From: Balneolaceae bacterium
Lineage (GTDB): Bacteria; Bacteroidota; Rhodothermia; Balneolales; Balneolaceae
Assembly (NCBI GenBank): GCA_007123785.1
Contig: SLGL01000210.1
Location: forward strand, 1-13,659
Direction of reading: 5' to 3'
DNA length: 13,659 bases
In this document: positions 7,029 through 13,659 of the stretch, one piece after another
How the letters are laid out: each line of letters starts with the position of its first letter
Position numbering within the stretch: the first letter of the stretch is position 1
Program-made: the position numbers and the translations under genes
The notes under the pieces: model-generated
What the model saw: the letters and a program-made list of their open reading frames with translations, nothing else
The model's database searches: none
What the model was told of the DNA's origin: nothing

Positions 7029-8210
7029 TTATTTAATAACCAGCCTGAAATAATAAAGATCCGCCTGCTCTGTCCCCTCCATGGTTGCCCGTTCGGTGAA
7101 AACCACCAGGTATTCATTCTCATTAATGGGAGCTATTGTCGGATATCCATAGAAAGAGAGGTTCAAAGGCCGGATATCTCTGTACATTTCATCTGCCCAG
7201 GGCCTTGTAATTTCATACGCAAAAGACCAGTTTCCGGGATTTTGATACACCTCATCCGGACGGGCAGTGTAAATGAAGAGGCTGTTTTCGGTGTGATCAC
7301 GCGTATTACGGTCACTGGTCATCGCAATCAGAAGGTCGCGGTTTGAGTCATAGAGCAACTGCGGAGCTGCACCCCAGTGATTTTCGGGCATGTTGGTTCG
7401 CTGCGGTTCCGACCAGGTTTCTCCGTTATCCCGGCTCTCTATTTGCAGCAACTGGTGATCGGGTTCCGTCCGGTTATCCCGGATCAATGCAATCTGGTGT
7501 TTATTTCCTGTCCATGCTGCGGCAATTTCTGTGAGCACACGCTCTTCATCCTCCTTCACGAAGCTGATTTCATCCCAGTTGCTCCCGTCATCACTGTGCG
7601 TCATATAGAGGATGTGATTGCCGTAACCTGGCATGGAGTAACGATTGGTGTCCCCGTTGTAAAACATCGGACCGGTTCCCCAGACACCGAACCTGGGATC
7701 GGGTAGTTCGGAGTCCGACCAGCTTTCTGATGTGTGAGGCCCACTCCACGATTCACCGTCATCATCACTGTACATAAAAAGTCGTTCTGCCGTAACATTT
7801 CTTCCGTCAACAATATCCATGTGCCGAAAGAAGAGTACAATTCTGCCATCATTGGTGATGCCTCCGTGAATATTCCGGTCATCGTAGCGATGGCTGTTGT
7901 ACACTTCCTGTACCTCACCCCACCTGTCTTCAACCGGGTAATATGTGACTTGAGCGATGTACCCGCCGGTACCGACATGACTTCCCCCCATGCCGGGATC
8001 GAGCCTGAAGATCAGCAGCAGATTTCCATCTCTTTTTGGAACCAGAAAACCCTCGGAATTATGATCATCATTGAACAGCAGTGGATTTACATCCGAAATC
8101 TGAATATTTCCACTATTAAAATCACCGGAAGTCCGATCGTTACAGCCGGTAAAAACACACAGGATTAACATAAGGGTGAATTGATAGAGAAATATAGGTT
8201 TTCTTGCCAT
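7029..8210 (-). CDS. BNR/Asp-box sialidase-like lipoprotein
   Basis: This 393-residue protein is predicted to be a lipoprotein. A hydrophobic N-terminus (about 6-22) ends in the lipobox-like FTGC with C23. Three Asp boxes of the SxDxGxxW type are visible: SDDDGESW at 148-155, SDDGSNW at 206-212 and SRDNGETW at 259-266. These indicate a six-bladed beta-propeller of the sialidase/BNR superfamily. Such proteins include exo-sialidases but also many glycan-binding or lytic propellers with other substrates. I cannot place the sialidase arginine triad with confidence, so true sialidase activity is unproven. It is the first gene of the minus-strand run, facing the divergent GMC gene, and would act at the cell surface or in the periplasm before the DUF1080 protein. 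Confidence 0.88.
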   Translation of the reverse strand: MARKPIFLYQFTLMLILCVFTGCNDRTSGDFNSGNIQISDVNPLLFNDDHNSEGFLVPKRDGNLLLIFRLDPGMGGSHVGTGGYIAQVTYYPVEDRWGEVQEVYNSHRYDDRNIHGGITNDGRIVLFFRHMDIVDGRNVTAERLFMYSDDDGESWSGPHTSESWSDSELPDPRFGVWGTGPMFYNGDTNRYSMPGYGNHILYMTHSDDGSNWDEISFVKEDEERVLTEIAAAWTGNKHQIALIRDNRTEPDHQLLQIESRDNGETWSEPQRTNMPENHWGAAPQLLYDSNRDLLIAMTSDRNTRDHTENSLFIYTARPDEVYQNPGNWSFAYEITRPWADEMYRDIRPLNLSFYGYPTIAPINENEYLVVFTERATMEGTEQADLYYFRLVIK

Positions 8211-8403
8211 AAGCAGGATTGGGTCTGTGTTGAATAAACCGTCAGCACGGATTTATCAAATAGTTAAATTAAGCTAAATCGGACTGATCTTATCTGTATT
8301 TTTATATTTTTGTGCAACATATCTTCCGTTTGTACTTCAGGGTAAGTTTGCTAAATTAATCCCACAGATTCAATATTTATGCACCATAACCACATTTTTA
8401 CCA
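8211..8403. promoter_or_regulatory. Divergent intergenic region between the two gene sets
   Basis: This 193-bp A/T-rich gap separates the minus-strand run (start 8210) from the plus-strand GMC pair (start 8404), so it should hold promoters in both directions. TATTTTTG at 8305-8312 and TAAGTTTG at 8343-8350 match the Bacteroidota -7 element TAnnTTTG, but neither has a well-spaced TTTG -33 partner. No clear operator palindrome was found. Confidence 0.45.
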
Positions 8404-10110
8404 ATGAATAACAACATCAAATCCCGCAGGCGAAGAACCTTCGATGCGATAGTTGTGGGTACCGGCATCAGCGGTGGATGGGCTGCCAAAGAGCTCACCG
8501 AAAAAGGACTGAATACTCTTGTTCTTGAAAGAGGGCGAATGGTTCGCCATGTTGAGGATTATCCCACTATGCTGAAACACCCCTGGGAACTCCCATACGG
8601 CAATGAACTGACCCACCATGAAAAAACTGAAATCTATCCGGTTCAGAGCCGTACCGCTTACGCTGTCAAGCAGGATACCAAACACTTTTTTGTTAAAGAC
8701 AATAAACATCCTTACAAGCAACAAAAACCGTTTCTATGGACTCGCGGTTATCAGGTGGGCGGGCGTTCGCTGATCTGGGGCCGGTGGTCGTACCGCCGGG
8801 GCGATACCGATTTTGGCGTATATGAACGCGATGGGATCGGGATCGACTGGCCGATTCGCTACAACGATATCGAGCCCTGGTACGATTATGTGGAATCATT
8901 CATCGGTGTGAGCGGCAGCCGGGACGGGCTCCCGCAAATACCCGATGGTAATTTTTTACCTCCCTGGGAAATGAACTGCCTTGAAAAACATGTAAAGCAA
9001 AAACTTGCCGAAAACTATACAGACCGTCAGCTGACCATCGGCCGCACTTCAAATATTACACGTTCACATGGCGGACGCGGACGCTGTATGGCCCGGAACC
9101 TCTGCCGGAGAGGGTGTCCGTATGGCGCCTATTTCAGCAGCAACGCTTCCACACTGCCGGCAGCTGAGGCCACCGGCAACATGACCTTGCGCCCGCATTC
9201 TATTGTCCACACTATACTTTATGACAAGAAAAAACGGAAAGCTTCGGGTGTACGAGTTGTGGATACGGAAACCAAAGAAACTATTGAATTTTATTCGGAT
9301 GTGATCTTTCTGTGCGCCTCGGCCCTGGGCACTACATCCATTCTTTTAAACTCTCTTGAGCACACCTTTCCTGACGGACTGGGAAACGAAAGCGGAGAGC
9401 TGGGCCACAATCTGATGGACAATCACTTTGAGATCGGGGCAAGCGGCACCTTTGACGGTTTTAAAGACAAATATCACAAAGGAAGGCGGCCGGTAGATAC
9501 ACTGGTACCGCAGTTTCAGAATATTGATGACCAGACAAAACGCAGCAATTATGTACGGGGGTTTTCCACCTACGGATGGGCCGGAAGACAGGGAACCGGG
9601 CAGGGAGGTACGTACGAGTTCGGGAAGGAATTGAAAGACAACATTGCGACTCCCGGCCCCTGGCAAATGACCTTTCTGGCTTTCGGTGAATCAATTCCCC
9701 GCTACGAAAACCGTGTTTATCTTGATCATGATGACAAAGACCCGTGGGGTATTCCTAAACTGGTCATTGATATGGAGTTTGGTGAAAATGAAAGAGAAAT
9801 GCGCAAGGAGATGGTATCCTCCAGTGCGGAGATGCTGGAGGTGTCCGGTTTCAGAGATATCAGCACGTTTGACGGAGACAGTCCACCGGGCCTCAGCATC
9901 CATGAAATGGGCACCGCACGGATGGGCCGGGATCCCGGAACATCTGTGCTGAACAAGTGGAACCAGATGCACAAAATTCCCAATATTTTCGTGACCGACG
10001 GTGCCTGCATGACCTCCAACGGATGGGGCAACCCATCACTTACCTACATGGCACTGACCGCCCGCGCATGCGATTACGCTGTGAGAGAAATGAAAAAGGG
10101 AAATATCTGA
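8404..10110 (+). CDS. GMC-family FAD-dependent dehydrogenase, catalytic subunit paired with subunit 3
   Basis: This 568-residue GMC flavoprotein has the FAD motif VGTGISGG at 18-25 with E42, and VGGRSLIWGR at 118-127. The C-terminal HEMGTARMG begins at H500 and N543 follows in GNPSLTYMA. Cysteines C228, C234 and C238 in a CX5CX3CPYGA context resemble the three-cysteine [3Fe-4S] region of FAD glucose dehydrogenase alpha subunits. The likely role is oxidation of a sugar hydroxyl with electron transfer to a cytochrome or quinone. The immediate downstream gene is a subunit-3-like protein overlapping by one base, the arrangement of gluconate-2-dehydrogenase, FAD-glucose-dehydrogenase and LacA-type complexes. 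It has no export signal of its own, so Tat export with the partner is likely. It differs from the first GMC protein in cysteine spacing and N-terminus, so the two are not recent duplicates. Confidence 0.94.
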   Translation: MNNNIKSRRRRTFDAIVVGTGISGGWAAKELTEKGLNTLVLERGRMVRHVEDYPTMLKHPWELPYGNELTHHEKTEIYPVQSRTAYAVKQDTKHFFVKDNKHPYKQQKPFLWTRGYQVGGRSLIWGRWSYRRGDTDFGVYERDGIGIDWPIRYNDIEPWYDYVESFIGVSGSRDGLPQIPDGNFLPPWEMNCLEKHVKQKLAENYTDRQLTIGRTSNITRSHGGRGRCMARNLCRRGCPYGAYFSSNASTLPAAEATGNMTLRPHSIVHTILYDKKKRKASGVRVVDTETKETIEFYSDVIFLCASALGTTSILLNSLEHTFPDGLGNESGELGHNLMDNHFEIGASGTFDGFKDKYHKGRRPVDTLVPQFQNIDDQTKRSNYVRGFSTYGWAGRQGTGQGGTYEFGKELKDNIATPGPWQMTFLAFGESIPRYENRVYLDHDDKDPWGIPKLVIDMEFGENEREMRKEMVSSSAEMLEVSGFRDISTFDGDSPPGLSIHEMGTARMGRDPGTSVLNKWNQMHKIPNIFVTDGACMTSNGWGNPSLTYMALTARACDYAVREMKKGNI

Positions 10111-10649
10111 TGAAAAAAATAGACCGAAAAGAGGCGATCCGAAGAACTGCCCTGATCATGGGCGGAACACTCAGCAGCCCGCTGATTGCAGCCGTTTTGT
10201 CTGGTTGTGAAGCCCAAAAAACAAATGACTGGAACCCGGAAGTTTTATCTGAACAGCAGTTGGAGGCTGCAGCCGACCTTGCGGAAGTGATTCTGCCGCG
10301 GACCTCCACTCCCGGAGCGAAGGATGCGAAAGTGGAGCGTTTTATCGACAGCATGATTGCCGGCTGGATGAGCCCGGAACAGATAGAAATCACCATCACA
10401 GGACTTAATAACCTGATCAGCCAGGGGTTCTCCGGCCATTCATTTGAAGAGCAGACTCAGTTCGTACGGGATATCCTGGATGATGAAGATGGAAGAAATT
10501 TTTTCCGCCTGTTTAAGCGGATGGCTACACTTGGTTTGTTCACTTCCGAAATCGGTGCAACCGAAATACTCCGGTATGATGAAATCCCCGGTAATTATTA
10601 CGGATGTGAAGATCTCGAAGATCTGGGCGGCAGAACCTGGGCAACGTAA
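10110..10649 (+). CDS. Gluconate 2-dehydrogenase subunit 3-family protein (Tat/lipoprotein small subunit)
   Basis: The ATG at 10110 overlaps the TGA stop of the GMC gene by one base (TGATG), giving a 179-residue protein. This start is preferred over an in-frame ATG at 9957, deep inside the GMC gene, because it places a proper export signal at the N-terminus. R11-R12 in IRRTALIM is followed by a hydrophobic stretch and the lipobox LSGC with C33. The mature part, with EQQLEAAADLAEVILPRTSTPGAK at about 58-81, matches PF13618. In FAD-glucose dehydrogenase the equivalent gamma subunit is needed for maturation and carries the Tat signal used to export the catalytic subunit. Here it would also tether the GMC protein to the outer face of a membrane. 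No cytochrome c subunit follows. Confidence 0.9.
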   Translation: MKKIDRKEAIRRTALIMGGTLSSPLIAAVLSGCEAQKTNDWNPEVLSEQQLEAAADLAEVILPRTSTPGAKDAKVERFIDSMIAGWMSPEQIEITITGLNNLISQGFSGHSFEEQTQFVRDILDDEDGRNFFRLFKRMATLGLFTSEIGATEILRYDEIPGNYYGCEDLEDLGGRTWAT

Positions 10650-10711
10650 TGAATTAAGAAGCTGAACAGGCTGTTTGTATAAACCGGAAATAGTTTTAAC
10701 ATTCCGTTTGC

Positions 10712-10800
10712 ATCTCAGATCTCAGACTACCCGATTTATGATCGCTGATCTGTCACCAGATCTGAGACCTGAGATCACTAATCAAAAATCTGAGATCACC
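10712..10800. repeat. Heptad-periodic inverted repeat in the convergent gap
   Basis: From 10712 the sequence keeps a seven-base register: ATCTCAG at 10712 and 10719, GATCGCT and GATCTGT at 10740 and 10747, TCTGAGA at 10761, CCTGAGA at 10768 and TCTGAGA at 10789. The left ATCTCAG units are the reverse complement of the right CTGAGAT units, giving an inverted repeat of about 15 bases with one mismatch (10712-10726 against 10761-10775). It lies between the 3' ends of the subunit-3 and metallophosphoesterase genes and could act as a bidirectional hairpin, but no T-tract follows. Confidence 0.7.
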
Positions 10801-10839
10801 TGCCCCGGTTTTTTGCGAAAACCCTGTCACCAAGCTCTC

Positions 10840-12786
10840 TCACTGCTCGATCAATGCTGCTTCGATATCGGAGTTGAGTACCACCCACCACCGGTTTCCA
10901 TGACTACTGTCAAAACCCACTACAGGTTCATCAAGACAGTTTTCGTTTCGGGGCAGATCATCCAAATGGCCCAGCATACCTTCTTCATAAACTGCATCAA
11001 CGACACACTCCGGTGATGTAAACGGAGTCCAGAGTCCATCTTTAAGATATCCAAGCATCACATTCCGGGAGTCGATGGATGAGTCACCATCAAACTGGAG
11101 AACATAGGTGTCTGCCACAGCCGTTTCCACATCCCAGTTTTTTGTGGCATATTCAGGCAGTGTATGAGGTTGTTTGGCAGCGCCATCGGGCTGACTTTTC
11201 GGGTAACCGGTATCACTTTCGATATCTTTCTCCTCCCCCCAGGCTCCGCTATACACTCCGGAATGATTTTGAGTACCGCTGACAATCATTATATCAGATA
11301 CAGTTTCGTCCGTTGCGGGAATCCAACTCAGGGTGATGTGTTCTTTGAGGTCTATTGTGGTTGCCGGAATCTCAATCTCATATTCATTTTCACCGGCTTC
11401 CAGGCGTTCATTCCGGTTCAGATTGGGATCCCACGGCCGATGATCCTGAAACAGATACTGGTATGCCAGCCGCGCCAGATCCATCTGGCTTTGTGCACGG
11501 CTGAAACCCGGCCTCCAGCTCAATGTCCGGGTTGTGGTGTTCACGCGGTTAAAAATATTGTTGGCCCCGTCGAGAAGCCGGGCCGTACTGCCATCGTCTG
11601 CGAAACACTCATTGGTTCGGTAGGATGCGTTGTACACCATCACCGGACGTGTGGTTTCGGGAATAGTATTGGGATATACAATCCGTTCGCAGCGGTTTGT
11701 GGTTCTGGAAAAACGGTCCATTAGCGTCCATTCCGGATTATCCAGCTCTTTTCTGCCATGGTCGTTGTCGGTAACCGTATGGGATGTAAACCAGGATTCA
11801 TAGTCCACCCGGCTGTTGTCAAAAAACAGGACGGAAGCATTCGCATCCAATGCTTCAGAACCATTTTCCATTGTATTCATTTTATGCTGAATTACAGCCT
11901 GAACTTTTTCCCGCTCACCGTAGCGATATTCATACCCTTTGTATGAAGCGTTCCCCGATACGATCTGCGTATACTGCGGCAGCCGGTAATTCCCATCTGA
12001 GAGCATCCATGAATCGGTATTCAGGTGGATCGGCGCCTCAATAACTGAACGCTGATACATATGTTCGTGACCCTGAACCCAGATCACATCATGCCTCGAA
12101 AAGTATGAACGGATTTCGTCCCACTGATCCATCAGCAGATCGTTTCCTTTGGTGCCCTCCACAATCATTTCGCGGGTCTGACCATATTTTGCCCCGATCA
12201 GTCCGTCATGGCTGCCGATGATGATGTGATCCACATCACCCCGGTGCTCCTCCACCACGTCCTTTATCCACTGAAACGCGATCGAAAGGTGATAATATTT
12301 CAGCACAATGATCAATACATTTTCTCTTACAACATAGTAGTTCAGATACTGCGCGCCCTGCATATGAACCGCATCTTCGGGAATAAAATCTTTCATGTTT
12401 TCAATCCACTCTACGGTATAGGCATAACTTCTTTCATGATTTCCCATCAGCGGAAGAAATTCCATACCGGCATCGCGATATTTTTCTGCGGTTCGTATCC
12501 AGTCTTCAAACTCATGAGGTGCTCCCTGATTGACCAGGTCTCCTACCGGAATCACAATATCCACCCCCATATCCTGGAACTTTTGCAGCACCGAATCCAT
12601 CGGGTAAATTGAAACCATCTCACCGCTACCCTGCGTATCCGGAAGCAATCCCACACTAATTGAGTTGAAGGTTTCTGTTTGAGCCCGCTTATCTGTATCA
12701 GAAATGAATCCAGTGGCAACGATCGATGTAATAAGCAGGAAAATCCACTTTTGGACAATAAAAAATTGTGTTGGAAATATCTTCAT
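10840..12786 (-). CDS. Exported metallophosphoesterase with a large unassigned C-terminal region
   Basis: This 648-residue protein has a hydrophobic export signal at about 12-28. A calcineurin-like phosphoesterase domain spans about 43-280. Its metal-site motifs are PDTQ with D50 (Gln replaces the usual His, a known variant), GDL with D82, GNHE at 115-118, GSHD with H193 and GHEH at 239-242. The C-terminal half (about 300-648) is not a domain I recognise. It contains four cysteines (C366, C394, C594, C617) that could form disulfides, and a segment 460-505 that looks like beta-rich, adhesion-type sequence. The family hydrolyses phosphate mono- or diesters; the substrate here is unknown. It is convergent with the GMC/subunit-3 pair, and its leader lies in a palindrome-rich 516-bp region. 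A link to sugar metabolism is only positional. Confidence 0.85.
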   Translation of the reverse strand: MKIFPTQFFIVQKWIFLLITSIVATGFISDTDKRAQTETFNSISVGLLPDTQGSGEMVSIYPMDSVLQKFQDMGVDIVIPVGDLVNQGAPHEFEDWIRTAEKYRDAGMEFLPLMGNHERSYAYTVEWIENMKDFIPEDAVHMQGAQYLNYYVVRENVLIIVLKYYHLSIAFQWIKDVVEEHRGDVDHIIIGSHDGLIGAKYGQTREMIVEGTKGNDLLMDQWDEIRSYFSRHDVIWVQGHEHMYQRSVIEAPIHLNTDSWMLSDGNYRLPQYTQIVSGNASYKGYEYRYGEREKVQAVIQHKMNTMENGSEALDANASVLFFDNSRVDYESWFTSHTVTDNDHGRKELDNPEWTLMDRFSRTTNRCERIVYPNTIPETTRPVMVYNASYRTNECFADDGSTARLLDGANNIFNRVNTTTRTLSWRPGFSRAQSQMDLARLAYQYLFQDHRPWDPNLNRNERLEAGENEYEIEIPATTIDLKEHITLSWIPATDETVSDIMIVSGTQNHSGVYSGAWGEEKDIESDTGYPKSQPDGAAKQPHTLPEYATKNWDVETAVADTYVLQFDGDSSIDSRNVMLGYLKDGLWTPFTSPECVVDAVYEEGMLGHLDDLPRNENCLDEPVVGFDSSHGNRWWVVLNSDIEAALIEQ

Positions 12787-12917
12787 AGTGATGAACTTTT
12801 ACTCTAATAAACAATTTTGGGTTTTAACGAAATTGTAGTGAATCATTTATTTTTGAACCGATGAAAGGTCCCCTCGCGGGAGGCTGTGAGAAAATACCCT
12901 GTCAAATTTTGGTAAGG

Positions 12918-12996
12918 TTTAACCCAAAATTGTCATTGGAACAATATCAATTTGCCCGAAGGGCAAAGAAGATCTAACGACTTTTTGGGGTTAAAC
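12918..12996. repeat. 79-nt imperfect palindrome with 15-base inverted ends and a central hairpin
   Basis: The ends GTTTAACCC (from 12918) and GGGGTTAAAC (to 12996) pair over 15 bases with about two differences. The midpoint coincides with a perfect 7-base hairpin, TTTGCCC (12951-12957) and GGGCAAA (12961-12967), around GAA. The 13-mer at 12921-12933 also pairs perfectly with 12811-12823, giving an alternative, mutually exclusive fold. Confidence 0.55.
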
Positions 12997-13024
12997 TATT
13001 AAGTTTACAAATCAATGTAAGAGC

Positions 13025-13068
13025 TCCCTCCTTGTCCCGACACGCTTTTGTGTCGGGACAAGGAGGGA
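13025..13068. repeat. Perfect 19-bp inverted repeat (TCCCGACAC stem, GCTTTT loop)
   Basis: The left arm 13025-13043 is exactly complementary to the right arm 13050-13068, with a six-base loop GCTTTT. The stem contains GTCCCGACAC and CTCCTTG. It is followed by a G-rich stretch (ACCGGGGGTGGGT, 13069-13081). There is no T-tract on either side, which argues against a simple intrinsic terminator and for a dispersed palindromic element. Confidence 0.75.
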
Positions 13069-13162
13069 CCGGGGGTGGGTCCGACAAGACAAACCACCGA
13101 ATTCGATCCAAGAACTTAGAACACAGAAAAGGAACCTTTTCCCAGAAACACACCCCTCGTTT

Positions 13163-13188
13163 GACAAATCAGGCTTTCCCTGTTTGTC
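13163..13188. repeat. Bulged hairpin GACAAA.CAGG / CCTGTTTGTC
   Basis: A 10-bp stem with a single-base bulge closes a short loop. It lies in the long gene-free region and has no T-tract after it on the minus strand. Its function is unknown. Confidence 0.45.
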
Positions 13189-13197
13189 TTCACTTTC

Positions 13198-13234
13198 CCC
13201 CTCTCCCCGAAGAGATCGGGACAGGCCAGAGGGG
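13198..13234. repeat. Nested hairpin with CCCCTCT/AGAGGGG and CCCGA/TCGGG stems
   Basis: The outer stem is CCCCTCT (13198-13204) with AGAGGGG (13228-13234), and the inner stem is CCCGA (13206-13210) with TCGGG (13216-13220). A T-rich tract (TTCTTTTTGTTT, 13236-13247) follows on the plus strand, but no plus-strand gene leads into it. The inner core resembles the palindromes at 2948-2983 and 13025-13068. Confidence 0.5.
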
Positions 13235-13302
13235 ATTCTTTTTGTTTCAAATGAATCAACCGTTTTTTCTGAAGCATATTGAGTCTTACCATTTGGTTAT
13301 TG

Positions 13303-13659
13303 TTAATCGGGATAATTTGACGGGTCAACAATGGAAGCTGCGATGTATCGGTATGGGGTTTTATCTTCTCTCAGATCGTGATTCCAGTAGTAGATAATCA
13401 CCAGTTTGCCATCTTCGCGCTGAAGCATCCGCGGATAACCGATATCGGCATTGGCACCGTCGCCGTAACGAACCGGTATTTCGTGCCCCCAGCTTCCTCC
13501 ATTATCAGAGCTAATGCGCATCGCAATTCTGGACCCATACCGGCTCCTGTAGGCATACGTAACGGCCAGGCGCCCATCCTCCAGCTGAATAATGTGTGGA
13601 GGAGCTCCATAATGGCCGGTGTCATTTACCGGTGCTGTACTTACTTCCCAGGTTTCTCC
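13303..13659 (-). CDS. C-terminal part of a BNR/sialidase-like protein (runs off the right edge)
   Basis: The frame is open from the window edge at 13659 down to a TAA at 13303, giving the last 118 residues of a larger protein; the true start lies outside the window. An Asp box, SSDNGGSW, is visible, and the edge residues GETW look like the end of another. The stretch GYPRMLQREDGKLVIIYYWN, followed by YRYIAASIVDP, is the typical final blade of sialidase-family propellers. It is a second BNR protein, distinct from the one at 7029-8210. Internal ATGs give shorter frames but cut through the Asp-box region, so the partial reading is preferred. A glycan-acting extracytoplasmic role is likely; the substrate is unknown. 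Confidence 0.82.
   Translation of the reverse strand, partial: GETWEVSTAPVNDTGHYGAPPHIIQLEDGRLAVTYAYRSRYGSRIAMRISSDNGGSWGHEIPVRYGDGANADIGYPRMLQREDGKLVIIYYWNHDLREDKTPYRYIAASIVDPSNYPD

Larger units (their letters stand above)
12787..13302. other. 516-bp gene-free, palindrome-rich intergenic region
   Basis: No credible gene was found; the open frames here lack family features. The stretch holds, in order, three copies of an AATTTTGGGTT-like motif (one at 12811-12823, the others as ends of a 79-base palindrome), a 19-base perfect hairpin at 13025-13068, a bulged 10-base hairpin at 13163-13188 and a nested hairpin at 13198-13234. It lies upstream of the metallophosphoesterase and downstream of the partial sialidase-like gene, so it would be transcribed as leader or spacer RNA on the minus strand. 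Confidence 0.6.

Noticed and set aside
8305..8350. Bacteroidota-type promoters (TAnnTTTG at 8305 and 8343)
   Set aside because: No TTTG -33 element at suitable spacing for either; kept only as a note on the divergent region.
9957..10109. Upstream in-frame start for the subunit-3 protein
   Set aside because: It would overlap the GMC gene by 51 codons and place the Tat/lipobox signal in the middle of the protein; the ATG at 10110 fits better.
101..10110. The two GMC genes as a recent tandem duplication
   Set aside because: They differ in N-terminus, cysteine spacing and most of the sequence; only family motifs are shared.
13198..13247. Intrinsic terminator
   Set aside because: The hairpin and T-rich tract point along the plus strand, but the genes on both sides are on the minus strand, so no gene would use it.
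13032..13397. 121-residue plus-strand frame
   Set aside because: It crosses several hairpins and runs into the antisense of the sialidase-like gene; no protein features.

Overview
The window looks like a chromosomal carbohydrate- or glycoside-catabolism locus of a Bacteroidota/Balneolota/Rhodothermota-type bacterium. The evidence is indirect. Most start codons are preceded by A/T-rich leaders without a Shine-Dalgarno sequence. Several products carry lipoprotein or export signals. DUF1080, BNR/sialidase-like and GMC/subunit-3 proteins sit side by side, and the intergenic regions are rich in palindromes of a kind common in these phyla. No rRNA, tRNA, transposase, phage gene or CRISPR array was seen.

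Layout. Positions 101-8210 hold seven genes, all on the minus strand. In transcription order they are: a BNR-repeat sialidase-like lipoprotein (8210-7029), a DUF1080 protein of the 3-keto-disaccharide hydrolase family (6921-6268), a HUMPS/3-hexulose-6-phosphate-synthase-like TIM barrel (6111-5404), a zinc-type medium-chain dehydrogenase (5170-4148), a short-chain dehydrogenase (3893-3093), a xylose-isomerase-like TIM-barrel sugar isomerase/epimerase (2854-1970), and a GMC flavoprotein with a ferredoxin-like cysteine motif (1840-101). The gaps are 107-254 bp and several hold hairpins or heptad repeats. A 193-bp divergent region (8211-8403) separates this run from a plus-strand pair: a second GMC flavoprotein (8404-10110) and, overlapping it by one base, a gluconate-2-dehydrogenase-subunit-3-like protein with a Tat/lipoprotein-like N-terminus (10110-10649). 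A convergent minus-strand gene, an exported metallophosphoesterase with a large unassigned C-terminal region, follows (12786-10840). After a 516-bp gene-free, palindrome-rich stretch, the C-terminal end of a second BNR/sialidase-like protein runs off the right edge (13659-13303).

How the genes may work together (inference). GMC flavoproteins of the LacA / glucoside-3-dehydrogenase type oxidise a sugar ring hydroxyl with help from a subunit-3 partner. DUF1080 proteins cleave 3-keto-glycosides. The two NAD(P)-type dehydrogenases, the isomerase/epimerase and the HUMPS enzyme could then process the oxidised sugar in the cytoplasm. The window therefore reads as a candidate oxidative (3-keto) glycoside-cleavage route in which flavin GMC enzymes replace the Gfo/Idh oxidoreductases of described versions. 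No kinase, transporter, regulator or cytochrome subunit is visible, so the route is incomplete here.

The most unusual non-coding structure is a set of seven-base-periodic, mostly inverted repeat arrays at four intergenic sites, plus a second family of palindromes that share a TCCCGA/TCGGGA core.
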